This document shows positions 1 through 6,305 of a stretch of DNA of 10,887 nucleotides, piece after piece. Position 1 is the stretch's first letter. Each line of letters begins with the position of its first letter. The stretch lies in contig DMMW01000002.1 in assembly GCA_003452965.1 (NCBI GenBank), positions 1-10,887 of the forward strand. Direction: 5' to 3'. Position numbers and translations under genes: made by a program. This stretch comes from Elusimicrobiota bacterium. Its GTDB lineage: Bacteria > Elusimicrobiota > UBA8919. A model generated the notes under the pieces. That model searched no databases. It was not told the DNA's origin and was given only the letters and a program-made list of their open reading frames with translations.

Positions 1-35
1 TGCCTGCCTGCCGAAGTTCCTTGGGAACGTAGGCA
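1..35. repeat. GC-rich hairpin at the left edge
   Basis: The segment folds into a hairpin: GTTCC (16-20) pairs with GGAAC (24-28) over a three-base loop, and after a small internal loop TGCCT (5-9, or alternatively 1-5) pairs with AGGCA (31-35). TGCC is repeated in tandem at the left edge. A T-run follows at 41-45, so this could be the end of a terminator or a dispersed palindromic repeat cut by the window edge. No gene is seen here. Confidence 0.45.
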
Positions 36-69
36 TGGAGTTTTTCAGCAGACCCTATTTATAAATTGA

Positions 70-98
70 TTGACAAAGACAGTATAATTTGTTAATAT
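70..98 (+). promoter_or_regulatory. Sigma-70-type promoter of carAB
   Basis: A perfect -35 box TTGACA (70-75) is separated by 17 bp from a near-consensus -10 box TAATAT (93-98). Transcription should start near 105. The 13 bases AATTTGTTAATAT (86-98) recur exactly in the promoter before gdhA (4669-4681), so the two operons share core promoter sequence beyond the consensus boxes. Confidence 0.85.
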
Positions 99-105
99 GT
101 TGCAT

Positions 106-124
106 GAGCGACAATGAAGTCCTC
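106..124 (+). promoter_or_regulatory. 5'-end antiterminator-type hairpin (carA leader)
   Basis: GAG-C-GAC pairs with GTCCTC across the six-base loop AATGAA (113-118), leaving C109 bulged: pairs 106-124, 107-123, 108-122, 110-121, 111-120 and 112-119. It lies at the predicted 5' end of the transcript. Its 3' arm (119-124) is also the start of the 5' arm of the terminator, so the two structures exclude each other. Seventeen of 19 bases are identical in the gdhA leader; the two differences are the bulged base and loop position 3. The loop has A at position 1 and G at position 4, as in ANTAR-protein RNA targets, but only one hairpin is present. The regulator is unknown. Confidence 0.7.
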
Positions 125-160
125 AAATTTTACATAATTGTGAAATTTGAGGGCTTTTTT
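119..160 (+). terminator. Intrinsic terminator (attenuator) before carA
   Basis: A 16-bp stem (119-134 with 139-154, two G-U pairs) closes a four-base loop and is followed by six T (155-160). It stands about 50 nt after the predicted transcription start and 140 nt before carA, so it would stop most transcripts unless the overlapping 5' hairpin forms. It is therefore read as a leader attenuator and not as the end of an upstream gene. Confidence 0.85.
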
Positions 161-203
161 GCACAAGGCTACATGAATCCGTACTGTGGCGAGGTAAAGA
201 GGT

Positions 204-281
204 AGAGTTTATAGAGTTCAGTGAGTTTTTAAAAGTGTGCGTAATATCACGATTCTATTAATTCAATAACCCTATAACTCT
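204..281 (+). other. Long imperfect stem in the carA 5' UTR
   Basis: Bases 204-218 pair with 268-281 (13 pairs, one bulge at 210 and one mismatch, 215 against 271), enclosing about 49 bases. The stem ends 19 bases before the carA start codon. The region 161-300 has no convincing gene. The stem may shape mRNA stability or access to the carA start, or it may be a remnant of a small inverted-repeat element. Confidence 0.4.
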
Positions 282-300
282 AAAAGTAATCATTATTTAT

Positions 301-1398
301 ATGAAAAGTATTTTAATGTTAGAAGATGGTCAAAAGTTTTTAGGTGAATCATTTGGTGCTACCGGTGAAACAACCGGTGAAGTGGTTTTTAATACTTCGC
401 ATACCGGTTATCAGGAGATACTTACCGATCCTTCCTATAAAGGACAAATCGTCACAATGACCTATCCGCATATAGGAAATTACGGTGTTAACTTTGAAGA
501 TATTGAAAGCAGAAAACCTTTTGTTGAAGGTTTTATAGTAAAAGAATATTCCAAGATTTATTCAAATTGGCGTTCAAAAAAAACACTTGGAGAATATTTA
601 AAACAAAATAAAATTATCGGGATTGAGGGTATAGATACAAGACAATTAGTAAAGCATATCAGAGAAAAAGGATCTATGAAGGGTATCATTTCTACGGTTG
701 ATTTAAACGAAAAGTCATTATTAAGAAAAGTCAAATTAGCAGGTGGCATTGTTGGAAAAGATCTTGTTAAAGAAGTCACAAACCGTACAATTTATAAATT
801 TAAACAGAAAAACGGCTCAGGTAAAAATGTTGTGGTCATGGATTTTGGTGTGAAGATGAATATATTAAGATCGTTATATTCCGTAGGACTTAATCCCACA
901 ATTGTTCCAGCGAGTACTTCTTTTGAAAAGATAATGGACTTGAAACCACTGGGAATTATGCTTTCAAACGGGCCGGGAGATCCGGAAGCAGTAACATATG
1001 CAATTGAGACCGTCAAAAAAATTATATCATCAAGATTACCTGTATTCGGGATATGTCTCGGACATCAAATACTGGGTCTTGCAATGGGCGGAAAAACATA
1101 TAAGTTGAAATTCGGTCATCATGGCTCAAATCAACCGATTAAAAATCTGAAAACAGGTCGGGTGCAAATAGCGGCAGAAAATCATAATTTTGCAGTTGAT
1201 TTACAAACATTAAAAAACGCAATACCTACACATAAAAATCTGAATGACGGTACTCTTGAGGGTATTGGTTACAGGAATCTGCCGGTTTTTTCGGTTCAGT
1301 TTCATCCGGAAGCATCTCCGGGACCTCATGATTCAAAATATTTATTCCTACAATTCGCCGATAGTGTGGAAAATTATGCCAAAAAGAACAGATATTAA
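301..1398 (+). CDS. carA: Carbamoyl-phosphate synthase small subunit (glutaminase)
   Basis: This subunit hydrolyses glutamine and passes the ammonia to CarB, which makes carbamoyl phosphate for pyrimidine and arginine synthesis in the cytoplasm. The protein has 365 residues, normal for the family. The N-terminal CarA-specific domain (about 1-150) carries the typical GEVVFNTSHTGYQEILTDPS segment near residue 27. A class I glutamine amidotransferase domain follows (about 172-360), with the nucleophile Cys252 in GICLGHQ and the His335/Glu337 pair in FHPEASPGPHD. The ATG at 301 matches the conserved family N-terminus, and no start codon lies just upstream in frame. There is no clear Shine-Dalgarno site before it, which is odd for the first gene of an operon. 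It lies 140 bases after an attenuator-type terminator and overlaps carB by 23 bases. Identification is firm. Confidence 0.97.
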   Translation: MKSILMLEDGQKFLGESFGATGETTGEVVFNTSHTGYQEILTDPSYKGQIVTMTYPHIGNYGVNFEDIESRKPFVEGFIVKEYSKIYSNWRSKKTLGEYLKQNKIIGIEGIDTRQLVKHIREKGSMKGIISTVDLNEKSLLRKVKLAGGIVGKDLVKEVTNRTIYKFKQKNGSGKNVVVMDFGVKMNILRSLYSVGLNPTIVPASTSFEKIMDLKPLGIMLSNGPGDPEAVTYAIETVKKIISSRLPVFGICLGHQILGLAMGGKTYKLKFGHHGSNQPIKNLKTGRVQIAAENHNFAVDLQTLKNAIPTHKNLNDGTLEGIGYRNLPVFSVQFHPEASPGPHDSKYLFLQFADSVENYAKKNRY

Positions 1399-4300
1399 AA
1401 AGATATTGATTATTGGTTCTGGACCTATAATTATAAGCCAAGCCTGTGAATTTGATTATTCCGGAACGCAGGCATGCAAGGCTTTAAGGGAAGAAGGATT
1501 TAAAGTTATACTGATTAATTCCAACCCCGCCACAATTATGACTGATCCCGAAATGGCGGATAAAACCTATATTGAGCCGATTACACCTGAAGTTGTAGAA
1601 AAAATAATAGAAAAAGAAAGGCCAGACGCACTACTACCCACTTTAGGCGGACAAACTGGTTTGAATACCGCAATGAAGATAGTAGAGAACGGTGTTTTGA
1701 AAAAGTACGGTGTTCAAATGATAGGTGCGAATTATGATGCGATTAAAAAAGCCGAAGACAGGGAATATTTTAAAAAGTCAATGTTGAAGATAGGGTTGGA
1801 TTTACCTAAAAGCGCTCTTGCATATAATGTGAAACAGGCGAAAGAAAAACTTAAAGTTATCGGGCTTCCGGTAATTATAAGACCCAGTTTTACGCTTGGA
1901 GGTACCGGCGGCGGAATAGCGAATACTTGCCAAGAATTTGAGCAGATAGTGGAACTGGGTTTAAAGAACAGTCTGACACATGAGGTGCTCATAGAAGAAT
2001 CAATAGTAGGTTGGAAAGAATACGAATTGGAAGTAATGCGTGATAAAAAGGATAATGTCGTCATAGTTTGTTCAATTGAAAACATGGATCCTATGGGTAT
2101 TCACACCGGTGATTCCATAACCGTCGCACCTGCCCAGACATTGACTGATAAGGAATATCAGAGAATGAGGGATGCATCTATTGCAATAATAAGAGAAATC
2201 GGTGTTGAAACCGGCGGTTCTAACGTACAATTTGCAGTAAATCCTAAAAATGGCAGAATGGTAGTAATAGAAATGAATCCGCGGGTTTCACGAAGTTCGG
2301 CATTGGCAAGTAAAGCAACTGGTTTTCCGATTGCAAAGATTGCGGCGAAACTTGCAATAGGTTATACATTAGATGAAATAAAAAATGATATCACTAAATC
2401 CACGCCTGCTTCTTTTGAGCCTGCAATTGATTATTGTGTAGTAAAAATTCCTAGGTTCACTTTTGAAAAATTTCCCGAAGCTGCAGATATTTTAGGTATA
2501 TCAATGAAATCGGTCGGCGAAACGATGGCTATAGGTAGAACTTTTAAGGAAGCGTTACAGAAAGGGCTAAGGGGCTTGGAGATTGGGCATGTCGGATTAG
2601 ATAGTAAATCAGATTATAAAAAAATATCGGATGGTAAGATTAAACTGAGATTAAAGGAACCTAATGCATCAAGAATATTTTATATAAAATATGCATTTCA
2701 AAGAGGATATACGATTAAAGAAATATTTAATCTTACAAATATCGACCCATGGTTTTTGAGCCAAATAAAAGAAATAATAGATTTGGAAAATAAAATAATT
2801 AAAATATCCGGAAAAAAGAATAGCTCCAAATCAAAGAGATTAAGTAAAGAGATTTTGCTAAAAGCGAAACAATATGGATTTAGTGATAGGCAATTGGCTG
2901 GTTTTTTGAATACTAATGAACTTTCAATAAGGAGTCTAAGAAAAAGAAATAAAATTGAGGCAACTTTTAAATTGGTTGATACATGTGCCGCAGAATTTAA
3001 AGCTTATACGCCGTATTATTATTCTACATACGAATCGGAGGATGAGACAAGAGTTACTAAAAAGAAAAAAATAATGATTTTAGGCGGCGGACCTAACAGA
3101 ATAGGGCAAGGTATTGAATTTGATTATTGCTGTTGCCATGCTGCTTTCGCATTAAAAGAATTGGGGTATGAGACAATAATGGTTAATTCCAATCCCGAAA
3201 CAGTATCAACCGATTATGATACATCTGATAAATTATATTTTGAGCCGCTTACTTATGAAGACGTGATGAATATTATAGATAAGGAAAGACCAAACGGAGT
3301 CATAGTCCAATTCGGAGGGCAAACCCCGTTGAATCTCGCAAAGCAGTTAAAGGATGCGGGAGTACCGATTATAGGGACAAGCGTTGAATCAATTGATATA
3401 GCTGAAAATAGAGAAAAATTTTCTAAACTTGTAAGTAAACTTAAGATTTATCAACCGCCTAACGGTTCTGCAAATACAATAGAAGAAGCTAAGAAAATTG
3501 CAAAACAAATAGGATATCCTGTTTTGATAAGGCCGTCGTATGTGTTAGGCGGACGTGCAATGAAAATCGTATATGATGAAAAAACATTAGACGAATTTGT
3601 TCATGAAGCGAAAGTTGTATCAATGGAGCAGCCGATTTTAATTGATAAATTCCTTGAAGATGCTGTTGAAGTGGATGTTGATGCAATTTCGGACGGTAAG
3701 GTTACTATTATCGGCGGTATAATGGAACATATAGAAGAAGCAGGGGTTCATTCCGGAGATTCCGCCTGCGTTTTGCCACCACATACCTTGGACGATAAAA
3801 TTATAGAAACGATTAAAAAATATACTTATGCACTTTCAAAAGAACTGAAAGTGAAAGGATTAATGAATATACAATACGCAATAAAAAATGATACTGTCTA
3901 TATACTTGAAGTTAATCCGAGAGCATCAAGGACTGTCCCTTTTGTGAGTAAAGCGACAGGCAGACCATTGGCAAAGATTGCTGCTATGGTGATGGCAGGT
4001 AAAACACTTAAAGAATTGGGTATAACCAAAGAGGTAGAAGTTAAGCATGTATCAGTAAAAGAATCTGTACTACCTTTCACAAGATTTTCAGGGGTGGATA
4101 TAATATTGGGTCCCGAGATGAAATCAACTGGTGAGGTTATGGGTATAGATTATTCTTTCGGAATAGCTTTTTACAAGTCACAGATTGCTGCCGGACAGAT
4201 TTTACCGAAGGGTGGGACTGTGTTTATCAGCGTAAGGAATTATGATAAAAGAAATATTGTTTTTATTGCGAAAAGGCTTTACGATATGAAATTTGATATT

Positions 4301-4627
4301 TTAGCCACAAGAGGTACGGCAAAGGTATTATATTCCAATAATATTAAAGCAAAGATAGTAAGCAAGATTAGTGATGGAAGTAATGAAATTTTAGATAGAA
4401 TCAGAAACGGAGAAATAAATCTTGTGATAAATACTCCTTCCGGTCAGAAAGGGCAATCTGATATGGCACCGATAAGAAGTTTGGCAGTGATGCAGGGAGT
4501 GCCCTGTATTACTACTATTAACGGTGCGCAGGCTGCGGTTACCGGGATGGAAGCAGCAATAAAAAATGATTTCAAAGTAAGGCCGTTACAGGATTATGTG
4601 ATTGTTGAAAAACCCAATAATCACTGA
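1376..4627 (+). CDS. carB: Carbamoyl-phosphate synthase large subunit
   Basis: CarB uses two ATP, bicarbonate and ammonia from CarA to make carbamoyl phosphate. With the ATG at 1376 it has 1083 residues (E. coli 1073), beginning MPKRTDIKKILIIGSGP as the family does. The two homologous halves are visible: the first ATP-grasp half (about 1-400), a middle oligomerisation region (about 400-555), and the second half starting with IMILGGGPNRIGQG at 566. A methylglyoxal synthase-like allosteric domain runs from about 944 to the end. By alignment with E. coli, Lys958, Thr978, Thr981, Lys997 and Asn1019 match the IMP/UMP-binding residues 954, 974, 977, 993 and 1015, so UMP inhibition is plausible. The frame is open upstream to 1244, but that part lies inside carA and lacks family similarity. 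The 23-base overlap with carA and a weak GTGGA upstream suggest translational coupling. Confidence 0.96.
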   Translation: MPKRTDIKKILIIGSGPIIISQACEFDYSGTQACKALREEGFKVILINSNPATIMTDPEMADKTYIEPITPEVVEKIIEKERPDALLPTLGGQTGLNTAMKIVENGVLKKYGVQMIGANYDAIKKAEDREYFKKSMLKIGLDLPKSALAYNVKQAKEKLKVIGLPVIIRPSFTLGGTGGGIANTCQEFEQIVELGLKNSLTHEVLIEESIVGWKEYELEVMRDKKDNVVIVCSIENMDPMGIHTGDSITVAPAQTLTDKEYQRMRDASIAIIREIGVETGGSNVQFAVNPKNGRMVVIEMNPRVSRSSALASKATGFPIAKIAAKLAIGYTLDEIKNDITKSTPASFEPAIDYCVVKIPRFTFEKFPEAADILGISMKSVGETMAIGRTFKEALQKGLRGLEIGHVGLDSKSDYKKISDGKIKLRLKEPNASRIFYIKYAFQRGYTIKEIFNLTNIDPWFLSQIKEIIDLENKIIKISGKKNSSKSKRLSKEILLKAKQYGFSDRQLAGFLNTNELSIRSLRKRNKIEATFKLVDTCAAEFKAYTPYYYSTYESEDETRVTKKKKIMILGGGPNRIGQGIEFDYCCCHAAFALKELGYETIMVNSNPETVSTDYDTSDKLYFEPLTYEDVMNIIDKERPNGVIVQFGGQTPLNLAKQLKDAGVPIIGTSVESIDIAENREKFSKLVSKLKIYQPPNGSANTIEEAKKIAKQIGYPVLIRPSYVLGGRAMKIVYDEKTLDEFVHEAKVVSMEQPILIDKFLEDAVEVDVDAISDGKVTIIGGIMEHIEEAGVHSGDSACVLPPHTLDDKIIETIKKYTYALSKELKVKGLMNIQYAIKNDTVYILEVNPRASRTVPFVSKATGRPLAKIAAMVMAGKTLKELGITKEVEVKHVSVKESVLPFTRFSGVDIILGPEMKSTGEVMGIDYSFGIAFYKSQIAAGQILPKGGTVFISVRNYDKRNIVFIAKRLYDMKFDILATRGTAKVLYSNNIKAKIVSKISDGSNEILDRIRNGEINLVINTPSGQKGQSDMAPIRSLAVMQGVPCITTINGAQAAVTGMEAAIKNDFKVRPLQDYVIVEKPNNH

Positions 4628-4629
4628 GA

Positions 4630-4650
4630 TGTTGGATGAACACATTTTTT
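4630..4650 (+). terminator. Weak terminator-like hairpin after carB
   Basis: TGTT (4630-4633) pairs with AACA (4639-4642) over a five-base loop, with a run of six T at 4645-4650. The stem is short, so termination would be weak. It sits directly before the gdhA promoter, where the carAB transcript would be expected to end. Confidence 0.3.
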
Positions 4651-4652
4651 GC

Positions 4653-4681
4653 TTGACATAATAATTGCAATTTGTTAATAT
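4653..4681 (+). promoter_or_regulatory. Sigma-70-type promoter of the gdhA operon
   Basis: TTGACA (4653-4658), 17-bp spacer, TAATAT (4676-4681): the same boxes and spacing as the carA promoter, sharing AATTTGTTAATAT (4669-4681). Transcription is expected to start near 4688-4689. The -10 box overlaps a 12-bp palindrome, TTAATATATTAA (4675-4686), which has no exact counterpart at carA. Confidence 0.85.
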
Positions 4682-4689
4682 ATTAATTA

Positions 4690-4708
4690 GAGAGACAAAG
4701 AAGTCCTC
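4690..4708 (+). promoter_or_regulatory. 5'-end antiterminator-type hairpin (gdhA leader)
   Basis: GAG-A-GAC pairs with GTCCTC around the six-base loop AAAGAA (4697-4702), with A4693 bulged. It is the counterpart of the hairpin at 106-124: same stem, same bulge position, and a loop with A at position 1 and G at position 4. Its 3' arm (4703-4708) supplies the first bases of the terminator stem, so forming it would block termination. The distance from the -35 box to the hairpin is 37 bases here and 36 at carA. Confidence 0.7.
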
Positions 4709-4742
4709 AGTTTCGCTTAAAAAGCGGGGCGGGGCTTTTTTT
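4703..4742 (+). terminator. Intrinsic terminator (attenuator) before gdhA
   Basis: GTCCT (4703-4707) pairs with GGGGC (4731-4735). After a two-base bulge, 4710-4718 pairs with 4722-4730 over a three-base AAA loop (14 pairs, several G-U), followed by seven T (4736-4742). Apart from GTCCTC at its base, the stem differs in sequence from the carA attenuator yet still pairs, which supports selection for the structure. Confidence 0.8.
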
Positions 4743-4744
4743 AT

Positions 4745-4818
4745 GTTTATTTGAGTCCCGCCCGCCATTGTGTCGTTGGCGAGGTCTCGCCCCAGAGGGG
4801 CGGAGAGACCAAATAAAC
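4745..4818. repeat. GC-rich nested palindrome in the gdhA leader
   Basis: Outer arms GTTTATTTG (4745-4753) and CAAATAAAC (4810-4818) are perfectly complementary. Inside, GGTCTCGCCCC (4783-4793) pairs with GGGGC (4797-4801) and GAGACC (4805-4810) around an AGA loop with a three-base bulge. Position 4810 can pair in either helix. The GC-rich composition differs from the neighbouring genes and suggests an inserted palindromic repeat, though a role in the mRNA leader is possible. Confidence 0.55.
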
Positions 4819-4819
4819 A

Positions 4820-4890
4820 ATCCGCCGCAGATGTGTCATCAATATGGCGAATAACCATGACTATTGATGACACGCTTATCGAAGGCGGAT
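4820..4890. repeat. Second palindrome in the gdhA leader
   Basis: ATCCGCC (4820-4826) pairs with GGCGGAT (4884-4890), and inside it the 12-base GTGTCATCAATA (4833-4844) pairs perfectly with 4862-4873. A further TGG/CCA pairing (4845-4847 with 4855-4857) lies near the apex. It abuts the preceding palindrome and ends about 30 bases before the gdhA ribosome binding site. It may be part of a dispersed repeat or a stabilising mRNA structure. Confidence 0.55.
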
Positions 4891-4920
4891 ATTATCTAGT
4901 CCCCAGAAAAAACCTATCAT

Positions 4921-4927
4921 AAGGAGG
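4921..4927 (+). promoter_or_regulatory. Strong ribosome binding site of gdhA
   Basis: AAGGAGG lies seven bases before the ATG at 4935. It is the only consensus-strength site in the window and fixes the gdhA start. It contrasts with carA and the gene at 6306, which have no clear site. Confidence 0.9.
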
Positions 4928-4934
4928 AAAGCGT

Positions 4935-6293
4935 ATGTCAGTTGTAAAAGAAGTAATTGAAAAGGTTAGACGGAAGGATGCGGGGCAAACTGAATTTATA
5001 CAAGCCGTAAAAGAGGTTTTGGAAACACTTGAGCCGACTGAAAAGAAACATCCGGAATTTGTTAAAGCAAAGATTTATGAAAGAATAGTTGAACCGGAAA
5101 GAATGATAATTTTTAAGGTTCCGTGGATTGATGATAGCGGAGAGGTACAGGTAAACAGGGGTTTTAGAGTTCAGTTTAATAATGCAATCGGTCCGTATAA
5201 AGGCGGGTTAAGATTGCATCCTTCAGTCAATTTAAGTATTATAAAATTTCTGGGTTTTGAGCAGATTTTTAAAAATTCACTTACAACGTTACCCATGGGC
5301 GGAGCAAAAGGCGGTTCTGATTTTGACCCGAAAGGAAAAACGGATAATGAAGTTATGAGATTTTGCCAGGCTTTTATGCGTGAATTATACAGGCATATAG
5401 GTCCGGATACCGATGTTCCTGCCGGAGATATAGGTGTGGGCGGTAGAGAAATTGGTTATATGTACGGTTATTATAAAAAGATTGTGAATGCTCACGAGGG
5501 TGTTCTTACCGGCAAAGGTATTGAATACGGCGGAAGCTTAATCAGACCGGAAGCAACCGGATACGGACTTGTCTATTTTGTAGCAGAAATGCTTGCAACA
5601 AGAAAAAAAGATTTCAAAGGAAAGGTTGTTGCTATCAGCGGTGCTGGTAACGTAGCTCAATACGCTGTTGAAAAAGTTAACCAGCTTGGCGGTAAAGTAA
5701 TTACGCTTTGTGATTCAGGTGCTGCTATTGTTGACGAAGAGGGCATAGATAACAATAAGTGTAATTATATAATGGAATTGAAAAATGTAAAAAGGGGAAG
5801 GATAAAAGAATATTCGTCAAAGTATAAGAAAGTACAGTGTTTTGAGGGTAAAAGTGTCTGGGATGTTATAAAAGAAAAAGGCATAAAAGTTGATATTGCG
5901 TTACCTTGTGCTACTCAGAACGAAATAGACAAGGAACACGCGGAAGCATTGGTCAAAAACGGATGCTACTGTGTTGCCGAAGGGGCAAATATGCCGTGTA
6001 ATCTTGATGCAATAAAAGTTTTCCAATCAAATAACGTTTTATACGGTCCTGCAAAAGCTGCTAATGCAGGTGGTGTTGCAACCTCAGGTTTAGAAATGAG
6101 CCAAAATAGTCTGAGATTATCATGGACGCGTGAAGAGGTTGATAAAAGATTATTAGACATTATGAAAAGTATTCATTCATCCTGCCTTGAAGCTGCGGAA
6201 ACATACGGTAATAAAGGCGACTATCTTGCAGGTGCAAACATTGCAGGATTTATCAAAGTCGCAAAAGCGATGATTTCTTACGGTATTGTATAG
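4935..6293 (+). CDS. gdhA: Glutamate dehydrogenase
   Basis: The enzyme interconverts 2-oxoglutarate plus ammonium with glutamate, using a nicotinamide cofactor, and acts in the cytoplasm, normally as a hexamer. The protein has 452 residues, the size of the short hexameric bacterial type. The N-terminal substrate domain carries PYKGGLRLHPSVN and LPMGGAKGGSDFDPKGK, in which Lys125 is the catalytic lysine, and DTDVPAGDIGVG with Asp165. These numbers match Clostridium symbiosum GDH. The Rossmann domain begins near residue 230 with AISGAGNVAQYA. NADP preference is likely for an assimilatory enzyme of this type but is not proved by the residues seen (LCDSGAAI after the second strand). The start is fixed by AAGGAGG. 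A leader attenuator shared in design with carA lies upstream, and the next gene follows after 12 bases, implying an operon. Confidence 0.96.
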   Translation: MSVVKEVIEKVRRKDAGQTEFIQAVKEVLETLEPTEKKHPEFVKAKIYERIVEPERMIIFKVPWIDDSGEVQVNRGFRVQFNNAIGPYKGGLRLHPSVNLSIIKFLGFEQIFKNSLTTLPMGGAKGGSDFDPKGKTDNEVMRFCQAFMRELYRHIGPDTDVPAGDIGVGGREIGYMYGYYKKIVNAHEGVLTGKGIEYGGSLIRPEATGYGLVYFVAEMLATRKKDFKGKVVAISGAGNVAQYAVEKVNQLGGKVITLCDSGAAIVDEEGIDNNKCNYIMELKNVKRGRIKEYSSKYKKVQCFEGKSVWDVIKEKGIKVDIALPCATQNEIDKEHAEALVKNGCYCVAEGANMPCNLDAIKVFQSNNVLYGPAKAANAGGVATSGLEMSQNSLRLSWTREEVDKRLLDIMKSIHSSCLEAAETYGNKGDYLAGANIAGFIKVAKAMISYGIV

Positions 6294-6305
6294 AGTTTAA
6301 ATTAA

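Noticed and set aside
106..160. Known glutamine riboswitch (glnA or downstream-peptide type) before carA
   Set aside because: The leader is too short and lacks the long conserved core of those RNAs; a single 19-nt hairpin plus terminator is all that is present.
104..205. 33-codon reading frame starting ATGAGCGAC and running through the carA attenuator, as a possible leader peptide
   Set aside because: The predicted transcription start (about 105) leaves no room for translation initiation, there is no ribosome binding site, and the gdhA copy of the leader has no start codon at all, so a regulatory peptide is not conserved.
173..205. Ten-codon reading frame (MNPYCGEVKR) after the carA attenuator with AAGG upstream
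   Set aside because: It lacks runs of regulatory codons, lies after the terminator and not before it, and has no counterpart at gdhA.
1244..1375. Upstream in-frame extension of carB by 44 codons
   Set aside because: It lies inside carA in another frame and shows no CarB similarity; MPKRTDIKKILIIGSGP at 1376 is the family N-terminus.
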